Shown: positions 19,861 to 30,553 of the stretch, piece by piece
Position numbering within the stretch: the first letter of the stretch is position 1
Layout of the letters: every line of letters starts with the position of its first letter
NCBI GenBank assembly: GCA_029298735.1
Contig: JANSLP010000060.1
Location: forward strand, 1 to 64,000
Source of the DNA: Ophiostoma sp. CBS 140.51
Lineage: Eukaryota; Ascomycota; Sordariomycetes; Ophiostomatales; Ophiostomataceae
DNA length: 64,000 nucleotides
Reading direction: 5' to 3'
Made by a program: the position numbers and the translations under genes
Notes under the pieces: model-generated
Databases searched by the model: none
What the model was told of the DNA's origin: nothing
Seen by the model: only the letters and a program-made list of their open reading frames with translations

Positions 19861-22800
19861 AGGATTCAGGTATAGGTATATATTATGTGCCTTATGAGGT
19901 TCTGCGGTTCAGGTATTGAGGTTCTCGAGTTGTCAAATCTCGAATCTCGAATTCTTGAACGGTTCTCGTTGCGGGTTTGCGGACGGGTTTAGGTTCGCTT
20001 TTATTCCGACCCTCCTCTCTGTTGTCTTGGCTTTGTCTCTCTTTTCTCTCTCAGTTCTCTTTATCCCTTTGCGATCCCCATATTTTTTGGGTTTCTTGTT
20101 CTCTCCCTATTTTTCTCTCCTCTCTCAAAACTCTCAAAAAACAGGGCAGGGGGGACACCGGTCCCTTCTGGGGGGCAGGTTTGGGATGGGTGGGAAGGGT
20201 GCGGAAGAATGAACGAACAGTGGGGAAAGAGTAAAGCGACGACCGGTGCACTAAACGTGGCTCGAGCCGCTTTTGTTAGGTAAAGTGTAAGATAGTGGTG
20301 TTAGGGCCAGGGGCGGTTTGGTGAGGGCTCAGGAGGGCAAGGCAGGTTCAGCGTGAAGCCACTTGGAGCAGCAGCAGAGAGAAGTGCAAGAGCCAGGGTA
20401 ACGGAATGGACGGCGCAGAAGAAAGAGTGCGCAGGACTCAGTTCTCAGTTCTCGCCGTACGATCCAGACACCTCAGGCACGATGCGTCGTAATACCGCCA
20501 ACAGCCTTGGGGTCCAGGAAGCAACAAAAGGCTGCCGGTGGAGTCGGCGATGGAAGGGGGATGGAACAGTTTGGGAATGGCTGGAGTGGAGCAGAGGGGG
20601 GGAGGTAGAGGCAAATCTGCACAGGGGATCAAAAGATAGAGGGAAGAGAAGAGCCCAGGCCGAGGAGGAGAGATTAGGTAGCGAGCGAGCAGTTTCTGGG
20701 ACCACCATGGAGCAGCAGCAGGCAGAGCACGAACCAAGTCGTTTCAGCGTTTTGACACGCCCTGGGCAAAGATGGATATTTCGTAGAAGCAGGAGGCCAA
20801 GGGGAGAGCAGCGAGAAAGTGGGTGGCACTGCACAGCAATCCAGACGAGCAGCAATGCAGCATCGAGCTCGACAGAGGTGAGGTGTGAGGGTTGGAGAGA
20901 ATGGAAGATGCGTATGTGCAAGTTAAACGGACGGGATGGACGAGAAAGAGGAGAGAGAGATGGGAGGAGAAGAGACAACAGAGAGAGGAGAGCCAAGCAG
21001 ACAATAGAGAGGTCTCGTCCGAGATGCCGGGACAACAGCCTTTCCCGAACAACACACGAAGGCGAGAAGAGAAGTCCGGAGCAAGAAAGCGGAGACAAGA
21101 TGAAGGCGAGGTTTTGTTGTGATCGGCCCAGAAAGCTAAAGGAGCAACAACAACTGCTGTTGACTGTTGGGGCGGGGAGGGGTGTTTGCGTACCTTGTTG
21201 CGGCAGTGTTCTTGTGCGATTGTTGCGGCGGGTTGATTAATTCGTCGATGTTTCGATTGCGGTAACGGACTTCCAAAAAAACACGAGTTGCGATTGTTTG
21301 TGTTGTCGGTCGTGATCGTCGACGAGAGGCTGAGGCTGAACATTGGAAGGGGAAGAGGGGAGGAGCAGAGGACGGAGACAGGAGAGAGGAATGGGTGGGC
21401 GAAAAGGGCGGAGAGCGGAAGGCGGAAAGGGGGCAGAATTATGGTTGGCGGTGACGGGGGCAGGAGCGAGCGCCTGCTGGGGGAAGGTGCGACCAGACCT
21501 AGCTCCGAGGGAGAGACGAAAGAAAAGAAAGGACAGAGCTGGTCCCCAACCCCCGAACACGAACAAAAATAGGAAGAACAGGAAGGGGCAGACGGTGAAA
21601 GGCCGCGTCCTAGGCAGGAACCAGGGCCTGGGCCTGTGCTAGAGCGAGGGGTGGAAAGGGGCCCCGCTGATAGGACCTGGCGGTTGGTTCTCTTGGTTCT
21701 TTTTGGAAAGCTCTGCTGGGCCACCCCCCTGTATTTTATCGGGCCCGTCTGCACCAAAAGTCGAACTTTTTGGAGAAGGCCTTTAAACAGGGCCCATAGA
21801 TGTTATCGTGTTTTATTGGTTGAAGCCTGGCGCGAAGTCACAGAGAAAGTTGACCTCTCGAACATGTCGGAGTCTGTTTAAAAGATAGCTATAACGTCTT
21901 TGATAAACGTAATAAAAAGTAACGGAAAATTTGTGCACACTCTTTACTTATTTATCATTTCAGAAAACGAGTTTTCACAGTGTATTTTCTTCTAAAATTG
22001 TGCTTGTTTTAGCTGATGAAAAGTATGTGTGCGCTGACTTGGCCGAATACTTTTCCCACACGGGCTCAATATAATCGCAGGGTCCGGCCCAGCAGAGCAT
22101 CCCCTTCTTTGGTTTTTAGGTTGGTCTTCCCTTTCCCAACTTGACTCGGATTGGCTCGTTTGGCTACGGGAAGACGGTGCTGCCAATTTGGGGCCCGCGC
22201 TTCAGGCAGTGTGGGTCGGCGTTGGGTCATTTCTACTCGCTGAGAGCGCTGGAGCTACCATGCGCGCCAGGCTGCGACAGCGTAGGACTGCCAAATCACA
22301 GGCCAATCCCAGATATCAAGAGCTGCGTGAAAGGCAAGGCAAAGAAAAGGCGAGAGACAAGGCGAGCGGTGCTCACACAACTTCACAAAGAGTGCACACA
22401 ATTTATGACATGTACTGAGTATAGTAACTGGGTGGAATGGACAAAGAACTCTCTCGGCCTCCGTCTGGGCTGGACTTTTGCACCGCTTTGATCCGTCTTT
22501 GATCGACCGGATGGCAAGCAGCAAAGGTATCTGATCGAAACAAAACGGCCCATTATAGACGGATGAAGTGTTACAAGGAGAATGGGAGAAGGGCAGTATG
22601 GAGCAGCGGAAGGGAAAAGAGTATCACGGAGTAATCCGTTTGAGTGTGTATCTGACAGTGTTGAGAGGGAACATGGGATTTGTTGCAAGAAAGGGAAAAG
22701 CGGAAGAATTCCCATGTTGCCACGAGCCGTGACAAGAATACAGAAAGTTCACAGAAGTGGTTGTGGGTGGACGTGAAAAAGACTGTGCCTTACCCTCACA

Positions 22801-24237
22801 CCCCCTGGTCGACTGACGCCTCGATCGATCGTGTGTTTCGGGCTTCGAATGGGCCGGTAAGAGAGGGCAGGCTGGAAGTTGATGTATTTCTACACAGAAA
22901 GTAAGCAGAGAGATACCTTGTTCGATGCAAGATGCCCCCTGGCTGTTTGTGTGTCCCCTCACTAGCTGTTTCGATGTTTCTCTTTGCTGGCCCCCTCCTT
23001 CTTGGAGCCCCCCTTTTCTCATTCTTCTCTTATTTTTCTGGCTAGAGGAGCACGATGTTTGACACAGATGGTGCCTCAAATAGCGCCTGATCGCAGAGGT
23101 TGAGGGCTCAAAGGGTAAAAGAGAGGAAGAAAGGAAGACACACAAAAGACGGACGAAGAGGAAAGACAGGGCGACGACAAAAAAAAAGGACCCACCTGTC
23201 TGTCAAGGCGGAAAACCGGAGCTGATGATTGGCCGTTTCAGATGCTGCACACAGCAAGGGGGACGACTTGAGGTTTTGAGCTGTGAATGGGAGAGTCAAA
23301 GAGAGTAAGTGCACTTGGCTGCCAAACTTTCACTTGCTTGCCATAATTTTTGGTGAACCAAAGAATCAGAAGAAAGAGACTGACCGAGATCCTTTGCCCA
23401 GTCAAATGTCTTTGAAAAGTCCGGTCGTCGGCTGCAGTGTGTGTCTGTGCTCAAAGTCAGAGCAAAACTAGAACGAAAGGTAGAAGAACAAAAGGCAAGA
23501 AAATGACTCCAAAAAGAGTCACAAAAGGACCTTGACAGTTGAGATGTCTCTCCCTTGCGTCGACTTGCTAACACGTCCCAGCGCGATGGCATTGCACCAC
23601 CCGCACATAGGAGTGCCGGTAAACGTGCTCTCCGGTGGGCATAGAGTGAGGACTTGGGTCTGTTCGTGAATGCCTGTGTTCGTTATGCCTGCTATGCCTG
23701 TGATGCCTGTGCCTGCCTATCCTTCTGTTAGCCTCGACAGCTGTCTTTGTTTTGGATATTCGACCGTTGCCGCTGTCATTCAGAAAATAGAGAAAATTGC
23801 CCGCAGGAACAAAGAAGGGCAAAAGAAACGTGGGTTTGTTCCTGACTATGGAGACCTACCCACGGGGAAAGAGGCGTCCGGCTTGGCGACAAGACGATAT
23901 GTGAGGAATCAGGGGAAGCGTGATAGTAACAGAAACAAATCTCAAAGCTTTCCGGCTTGGTGACGTTTTCAAAGCGTCGTCGTAAGTTGAGAGTTGAGAA
24001 CTCCATCGCTCCTTCCTTTCTGTGGAAGCTTTTTGGAGCGTTCCTGCTGTTACTTGTCGCTGGAGTGTGTTATCGCTTATCGGACGTTGAGTGCTGCTGT
24101 TGATAGCTCCTTCCCGCTGTAAAGTGTGTTAATGGGCCACCCCCACTAAAGCCCATGTGGCTGCTGGCATGCTCGACGCGCCTTGTCAGACGCGTCCCCC
24201 AAAGCGGAAGGCACGACCAATAACGCTACGACCGGCG

Positions 24238-24246
24238 TACTCCGTA
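24238..24246. promoter_or_regulatory. TACTCCGTA motif, copy 1
   Basis: A 9-mer found, in one orientation or the other, three times in the window (also 52637-52645 and 61343-61351), always in a spacer between divergent genes. This copy is 114 bp upstream of the CENP-T start. Confidence 0.35.
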
Positions 24247-24359
24247 CATACAAGGAAAGTGCATCGGATTGAATTGTGCATAACGGCTTCTCCACAAGAC
24301 ATCGCCACTATTGGACAAATTTATCGCATGCACCCAACACACCCATCAACAATCGTACC

Positions 24360-26275
24360 ATGATGAGTTCACCAATGGGAACCTCCACCGCACGCGGCGG
24401 CGCGGCGGGCTCTGCCGTTCAGACACCGACGACCGGCAGACAACAACAGCGACAGCACAGCAATAATGGACCCAGCAGCGTCGGGCCAGCTTCGGCCGGA
24501 GGGAATTACCGGACGCCCAACACTGCTACAAAGACCAATTTCGGCCGACGGACACCCGGCACGGCCGGTCGCACACCACATGCACGCGCCGCGCGGTTGG
24601 CATTGGACAGCCGCCGCACTGCCATCTTTACGCCCGGCGGCCGTCAAAGCCGGCGCAAGAGTGGACGTATGCTGCGTGACTCACCACGCGACCTGTTACG
24701 GAACCTGAGTCGACGGTTGGCGCCCATCTCACAGCCCATCGCCTCGTCCTCGTCGCCGGGTAGTGGCGGCAGTGCGCAACAGAGCCGGCGGCACCGTCAA
24801 CCGCTGGATATTGACATGGAGATGGACGACATGATGCACGGAGGACCTGATAGCAGCACAGCCTCGGCGACGCGACGACGGACCATTAGGAGCGTCCTGG
24901 GGATTGACGACGACGATGACGACTCGCTGCCCCTCGACCGTCCGCGCATGTCGCTCAATATCGAAGACAACGACAACGATGACGATCTGAGGCCACATAG
25001 GTCATTGATCCTGGAGAATGGGGAAAGCGACGACGCCGAGGCCGATGCGGACGCCGACCTGGCCAACTTTACACAACGGTCGATTGAGCTGGCACGGCGG
25101 GCGGCCACACAAGAGCAGCTGCTGCAAGCACGGCGGTTTTCTAGAGCGAGCCTCGGCGTGCGGAGCAGCTTTGGCAGCATGCGGATGAGTGACTACATGG
25201 ATGAGTTTGGGCGGGGTGCCGACGGTGGAGGTGAAGACAACGACATTGCCGGCCGTCTCGAGCAGACGTCGGCCTTCTTCCCTGAAGGCGCGTTTGACAA
25301 CTTAATGCCCGGCGAGTCCCCCCCGGGTGCAAACATGACGTTTGAGCGTGTGGACTCAGACACGGGCGAGCAGCACGAGGCACGACTTGGTGCGGACGGC
25401 CGTGAAAGCGGGTTCGGTGTCGGTGTGTTGGATTTGGGCCTGGACGGTGGCAACGAGACGACGTTTATGCTAGGTCAGCGGTCGCCTGACCGGACACTGG
25501 GCACGCTCTTGGTGGAAGGTGACGGCGAGAATGAGCCTGGCCTGTTGGGTGGTGACGACGCTGGTGAACACGATTTCGGCGCAAACTTTGACAACTTTGA
25601 CGACTACGGCGGTGGCGACGACAATGGTGGAGGCAACTTTTGGGACGACGACGACGACGAGCCGAACAACGAACACGACGCTGAAAGGGTGGCCGCCTCA
25701 GCTCACGATGGTACCCAAAAGGCAGCGGACATTATACAAGCCTCACAAGAGAAGACGAAACCAGGAAAACGACTGAAGCTCTCTGCCCACGGCATTGCCT
25801 ATCCATCTTTGCCTGTCGGCGTGGTCAAGCGCGTTGCACAAACCTTTGCGCAATCGTCTGGATCGGGTAAAGCGAAACTCAGCCCCGAAACGGTGGCAGC
25901 TTTAAGCACAGCGTCGGACTGGTTCTTTGAGCAAATCGGAGTCGATCTGCAGCGGTACGCCAAGCACGGCGGCCGCAAGACGATCGACGAGAGCGATGTT
26001 CTCCTGTTGATGCGGAGGTGAGTCCAATTCGATCACTATGACTAGGTTGATTTTGTTTACTAAAGGATTACAGACAACGACAAGTAAATGCTGCCGTCAC
26101 GCCATTCTCACTGGCTCAGCGCATGCTTCCGCGCGAGCTTCTACAAGAGCTACGCATGATTCCCGATGCCCCGACACTGAAGCGCCAACGACAGAACAAA
26201 CAGAGCAAACCTGCACAACGGCTTTCGTCAGGCGCTGGCCGAATAGGAAAGAAGCGGGCCAACGACGCCACATGA
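24360..26275 (+). CDS. cnp20: Kinetochore protein CENP-T (Cnn1/Cnp20 type), C-terminal histone fold
   Basis: An inner-kinetochore DNA-binding subunit; CENP-T pairs with CENP-W through a histone fold and recruits outer-kinetochore complexes through its N-terminal tail. Exon 1 is 24360-26017 and exon 2 is 26074-26275, with a 56-nt intron (GTGAGT to TACAG). The product has 619 residues. The splice joins DESDVLLLMRR to QRQVNAAVTPFSLAQRMLPR and then ELLQELRM, the conserved end of the CENP-T histone fold (about 510-600). Upstream lie a basic Arg/Gly/Ser/Thr-rich N-terminal region and a very acidic linker with several Asp runs. In this family the N-terminal tail is a phosphorylation-regulated docking region; the many TP and SP sites near the start fit that. 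The start is the tandem ATG at 24360, the upstream frame opening only at a GTG. It converges with SHY1. Confidence 0.92.
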
Positions 26276-26378
26276 GCACGGCACTGCATCAAGGCAAGGA
26301 AAGGAGTAATAAAAAATATACTGAGAGAAGATCAGGTATTTTATTATTATATTTTTGGACAAGCGCCAGTCTTATGAT

Positions 26379-27627
26379 CTACCAGTTCTTGTTGAGGCGG
26401 ACACGTTTTGTGATGTCCGACGCGGGCTTCTTGGTGACCATCCACAGCATAATGGTCGTGGCCAGGGACAGGCTGTACCAGGTAAAGATGTACTGGGCGT
26501 GGTTGTTGCGGAGGTTGACCTCGGCGGGCTTGCCAATGGGAATGCCTTTGGCCTCCATGTCGTAAACTTGGAGCAGGTCGGGTTCTGAAGAAGTTAGCAG
26601 AGTTCATAGCAAATTGATACCCATAAGGATTACTACAGAAAGGGGAGACCTTACCCATCGTCACCTCCACCCATACGGGAAGACTGCCCGTCAGCTTGGC
26701 CATGCCCTCGACGTCGGGAAAGTAAAATTCGCTCTTGTCCGGCCGGTTGTCGGGCGTAAAGAAATTCTTCTTCCACGGCGCCCGCAGCATGCCCTCGACG
26801 CGAACAAGGCCCCTAGGCAAAGCACCCGGCACTCTCAACCGTGCCCGCTGGTCCCGCTGCTCGCGAGAGATCCAGCCGCGGTTGACCAGAATCGTTGTCT
26901 TTTCAGCCGTCTCGGCCTCTGGGTTTCGTGTATCCACAATCTCCAGCGGCGTCACCACAAAGTAGCCCGCCACACCCTCACGCACACGCGGGCCCACAAG
27001 CATTTCCTGGTCGTGCCGGAAGGTGCCGACGGCGACAATGCGGCGGTAGTCAAAGTCGCTGGCGCCGCCACCTGCGACACCGTCCGACGACTCGCCGCGG
27101 CTATGAGCGACGGCGTCGGCGACGTTCTGCGGGTTCAGCGGGAGAGGTGCGCGCACGAGCCGGTCTTCGCACTTGGCCAGCAGATCGGTCTTCCATTTAA
27201 GACGGAAGACCTGCCAGGTGCCGAGGGCAAAGGCTGTGATCGGAATGAGGGCGAGGATAATCAGGCCCGGACCGTGTTTCCGGCCACCGGACCGCACAAT
27301 CTCGGGCGGGTTGTCGAGGATCGAGGTAAAGTTGGGGTCGTCGGCGGGCTGGAGGGGTTCAGCGTCGGCGGGGCGCTGCTGTTTGCGGCGGGCGGCCATG
27401 GTCGAGAAGGAAGATCGGAGTGCTGTCGATGTGCGGGTGGCGCGACGAGAATTTGCAGGCGTCAATTGGCGCAGACACTGCCTGCATGGCGTCGAGACCG
27501 AAGCTGAAGTGGTGCCGATTAAGCGACGGCAGATGCCGGTTGCTGTGGGCTTTGTTCCGTTTGTAGCCGCTGTAGCGAGCCGGCGTACGGCAGGCTGCCA
27601 CAGCCGTTGTGGTATTATGGGGTTCAT
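26379..27627 (-). CDS. SHY1: Cytochrome c oxidase assembly protein SHY1/SURF1
   Basis: A mitochondrial inner-membrane factor needed for maturation of Cox1 in complex IV. Exon 1 is 27627-26655 and exon 2 is 26584-26379, with a 70-nt intron (GTAAGG, GCTAAC branch, CTTCAG). The product has 392 residues. The start chosen is Met at 27627; the open frame continues upstream only from a TTG. Residues 1-80 are rich in Arg, Ser, Thr and Ala with almost no acids, as expected of a mitochondrial presequence. The first membrane helix (about 121-140) ends LGTWQVFRLKWK, a SURF1 hallmark. The loop contains EMLVGPR, GYFVVTPL and ILVNRGWIS. Exon 2 carries NNHAQYIFTWYSLS and the second helix (about 355-374), which proves the join. 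A second SURF1 gene is not seen. It converges with CENP-T. Confidence 0.95.
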
Positions 27628-28109
27628 AGTCGTTGTGTGTGGTGAGGGCGGTTCTGGCAACAATTGTGCTACCGATTGGTCGATCGTGGGGTTCAATTCG
27701 CCGGGATTGACGTTGCTTGATGTCTTCTCCAAAAATTGGTGATGCTAGAGAGTGGGTCGATTTTGTAGCTCTGATAGAGCGATATGCGCATATCACATAC
27801 TATTTGCATTTCACATGTCGGTCACAAGCGATCTGAAAGAAGGGAAAGAGATGAAATGAATGAAGCAAATAAAAGGTATAGCTTCTTGAGAAATTCATTT
27901 ATATCCAAAAATTGTAAAACCAAAGCAAATGTCCAAAAGCATATGTCCAAAGATAGTAATGATACAGTTGGCGGCGTGTCGTGTAAATCGCCATAAAACA
28001 GAAAAGCAAAAACGCAAAACGCAAAACAAATGTAAACTAAAAAGCAAAGCAGCCTCCGAAAGCAGATGAGAGTCGTAAATAAGTGTCAGAAACAGCCGTC
28101 ATCGTCGAA
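27628..28109. other. Spacer with the SHY1 promoter and the 3' end of the next gene
   Basis: 480 bp between two leftward genes. The sequence at about 27870-28060 is A-rich and contains short direct repeats of a gcaaaac unit. Nothing else recognised. Confidence 0.4.
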
Positions 28110-28763
28110 TCAGTACAGTCGCCGTTGGTAGTAGGCAGGCTTCTCGTTGGCCCCCATTCTCATCAGCTCTTCTTTGATGCGTCGCCGCCGCTCGGCCTTG
28201 CTGACGGGTTTGACGGGTTTCTGCTCTGCTACTGCAGGGATGACAATGGCATCGGCTGCCTTCTGCGGCTGTTGTGGCTGTTGCTGTGTCTGATCTTCTG
28301 CTCCTGGTTGACTCGGCTTCACTTCGACAACAACAACATCGGCAACACCTTTATTGGCTTTGTTGTCCTTTTGGCCGCCGAACAGCGGGCTCGCCTGGCT
28401 CTTGCTCGGCGCATTGTCCGCGACAATAATGGCTTTCCCGTTCTCGTCCACGTCGTTGTCAATCGTAACAATTGTGCCGTCGGACAGTTCAGTCGTCATC
28501 TTGTTGAAACGGTCGGGCAAGAAGATCTTGGGCGGCTCGGGTTTCGGCATGCGGATAGACTGCCGCAGCTGGCGGAGTGTGCGCTGTTGCAAGACATAGC
28601 CGCTGATGAAGAGGGCGAAAGTACAAAGGATGACTGTATGGGAGTGTGTTAATATTCGTACAAGTAGAAGCTTCCTGACTGGAATGGATATGTTAGTAGA
28701 AAGAGCCAACTCACCAATGCTGGCCGAGACCGCAACCGAGACTTGCGACGACGTTAAGAGCAT
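28110..28763 (-). CDS. Small single-pass membrane protein, function unknown
   Basis: Exon 1 is 28763-28715 and exon 2 is 28633-28110, with an 81-nt intron (GTGAGT; a CTAAC branch-like site; ATACAG). The product has 190 residues. Splicing makes an N-terminal hydrophobic segment across the junction (VAVSASIVILCTFALFISGYV, about 11-31), which can be a signal anchor. Unspliced, the frame inserts an unlikely 27 residues into it. It is followed by a basic RTLRQLRQSIRMPKPEPPK and the motif FLPDRF. The middle is Gln/Pro rich (about 125-145) and the C-terminus is basic (KAERRRRIKEELMRMG). I do not recognise the family. The N-terminal helix plus basic flank would fit an inner mitochondrial or ER membrane protein facing the cytosol or matrix. 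It is divergent from PRP38. Confidence 0.7.
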   Translation of the reverse strand: MLLTSSQVSVAVSASIGELALSTNISIPVRKLLLVRILTHSHTVILCTFALFISGYVLQQRTLRQLRQSIRMPKPEPPKIFLPDRFNKMTTELSDGTIVTIDNDVDENGKAIIVADNAPSKSQASPLFGGQKDNKANKGVADVVVVEVKPSQPGAEDQTQQQPQQPQKAADAIVIPAVAEQKPVKPVSKAERRRRIKEELMRMGANEKPAYYQRRLY

Positions 28764-29370
28764 TCTTAACGTCTGCCAATGCCGCGAGTGAAGAGTAGAG
28801 TCGATTGTCTATTTGTCTATTGTATCGTATTGTGCCGTGCAATTGTGTCGCAATAAATTCGAGTCGCAGAAAGAAAAGAAAATGGAAAGCCGAGTCGTTG
28901 CCGTCGTGAAATTGTGTGTACTGTATGTGTATCCAACCACACTTTTGCTTCCAAAAATGAACAAAACTAGTTTATCAATCAATGCCGTCGATCACAAGGA
29001 GAAAATGAGTTGTGCGAGCTTGCGCGTATTTGGTCGTTCTCCTGTCGCATGTCGCATGTCGCTATCCGTTATATCGAGAGTGGACGTATTGGTGGGTGGC
29101 GGCTCGTCATTGCTCCTTTATTTATCCACGTGGCCGGGCAACAATCGATAAGGAAGGAGGTATGAGGTACCACCACCAAAGATCGCCCCCACCCAAAATT
29201 CTTGTAGCGGAGTTAGCGCATCAGATACAGCTACAGCTTCAACGTCACTAAATTACATTCGACTTCAACATTTTTGCGACAACACGACAACGCGACAACG
29301 CGCGCACGCAACACCTCCCTCTCCTGTCGACCTCCCATCCCATGACCCCTGCCTGCTACCCACCCTCACG
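28764..29370. promoter_or_regulatory. Divergent promoter region with PRP38
   Basis: A 600-bp spacer with the promoters of the small membrane protein (minus) and PRP38 (plus). The 100 bp before the PRP38 start are pyrimidine and CA rich, as in many fungal leaders. No other feature. Confidence 0.4.
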
Positions 29371-30273
29371 ATGCCCGCCAACGACTTCCACCAGGCCGAC
29401 GAGCGCCGCTTCCTCGACGAGCGCGGGTCGTCCGTCTCGGTCGCGCCCAACGGCCTCAACCCGGCCACGATTATGGAAAAGGCCGTGCGCGAGCGCATCG
29501 TCGACAGTTATTTCTGGAAAGAGCAGTGCTTTGGTGTCAATGAGGCCGACATTGTCGACCGTGTCGTCGAGCATGTCAGCTGCATCGGCGGTACGACGGG
29601 TACCACCCAGAAGCCGACGCCCTTCCTGTGCTTGGCCTTGAAGTTACTTCAGCTCGCCCCCTCCGATGACATTCTGCAGGCCTACCTCAGTCAAGGCGGC
29701 GATAAATTCAAGTACTTGCGCGCCCTCGCCCTGTTCTACGTGCGGCTGACTCGCACCGCTGCCGACGTCTACACAACCCTCGAACCGTACCTGGCCGACC
29801 GACGGAAGTTGCGGCGCAAAGGCCGTGCAGGCACACAACTGACGTTTGTGGACGAGTTTGTGGACGACCTGCTGGTCAAGACGCGAGTGTGCGCGACGAG
29901 TCTATGGAAGCTGCCACAACGGGAAGATCTCGAGGATCTGGGCAAGCTGGAGCCACGAGTGAGCGCACTAGGCGACATTGACGATATTCTAGATGAGGAG
30001 GACGAGGAGGAAGAGAAGAAAGATGGTGACGACGAAGATGAAGACAATAGTGACGAGAGTGATGGAAGCCAGAGAAAAGGGCACAGAGACTACGACAGCG
30101 ACAGTCAAGACGAAGACGACAGACAACCCAAAAAGAGAAGGCGAAGGGACAGCAGAGACCGCAGCGACGACAGTGGAGACGAAAGCGACAGACGAAACGG
30201 CTCTTCAAACGGTCGTCGGCGGCGAACGCCAGAATCCGGATCCGAGTCTGATCGGTCGAGAGGGGGCAGGTGA
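29371..30273 (+). CDS. PRP38: Pre-mRNA-splicing factor PRP38
   Basis: A tri-snRNP-associated (B-complex) protein required for spliceosome activation before the first catalytic step. The intronless 300-residue frame starts at the ATG at 29371 (ACGATGCC). Residues about 20-190 are the PRP38 domain: GLNPATIMEKAVRERIVDSYFW, KEQCFGVNEADIVDRV, TPFLCLALKLLQL, KYLRALALFYVRLTR, VYTTLEPYLADRRKLR, and FVDEFVDDLLVKTRVC. It is followed by a short segment ending LPQREDLEDLGKLEPR, as in family members. Residues 200-300 form an acidic then Arg/Ser/Asp-rich tail (RS-like), common in filamentous fungi and animals and absent from the short yeast protein. It converges with the Thr-rich membrane protein. Confidence 0.95.
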   Translation: MPANDFHQADERRFLDERGSSVSVAPNGLNPATIMEKAVRERIVDSYFWKEQCFGVNEADIVDRVVEHVSCIGGTTGTTQKPTPFLCLALKLLQLAPSDDILQAYLSQGGDKFKYLRALALFYVRLTRTAADVYTTLEPYLADRRKLRRKGRAGTQLTFVDEFVDDLLVKTRVCATSLWKLPQREDLEDLGKLEPRVSALGDIDDILDEEDEEEEKKDGDDEDEDNSDESDGSQRKGHRDYDSDSQDEDDRQPKKRRRRDSRDRSDDSGDESDRRNGSSNGRRRRTPESGSESDRSRGGR

Positions 30274-30553
30274 TGAAATCGAGATGAAATCGATAGAAAG
30301 GAATTGTACAATATGAAGTCCTGATGATGGCTTCTGGAGTTATATATGCAGATAGGGAACTTACGAGACACGATACCCATTGTTGCGGGACACCGCTAAA
30401 CATATATTTTCATCTTTTTGCCGGCTATCAGCCTGTGTGACACATGACAGGACAAAAACATACATTGCTTCATTATTAAATATTACCACGTATAAATCCA
30501 TGTAACCAACTGTCCCAACTTCTCTATCTTGCTAATTAATACATGAAATCCAC

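Larger units (their letters stand above)
19542..24359. promoter_or_regulatory. Long divergent spacer RAC1/CENP-T, no supportable gene
   Basis: 4.8 kb between the two divergent starts. From about 20350 to 21650 the plus strand is strongly purine rich, so the minus strand, which is the RAC1 sense strand, is CT-rich as fungal promoters and leaders often are. The open frames of 217-337 residues here on both strands are low-complexity translations of that skew, with no recognisable domain. I read the region as a long RAC1 promoter and leader plus the short CENP-T promoter. A non-coding RNA cannot be excluded. Confidence 0.4.

Noticed and set aside
20353..21757. Open frames of 217-337 codons on both strands in the RAC1/CENP-T spacer
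   Set aside because: Low-complexity translations of a purine/pyrimidine-skewed tract, with no domain and no convincing start.
28016..28060. A-rich gcaaaac repeats considered as a CRISPR-like or satellite array
   Set aside because: Units are irregular, very short and in a eukaryotic intergenic region.
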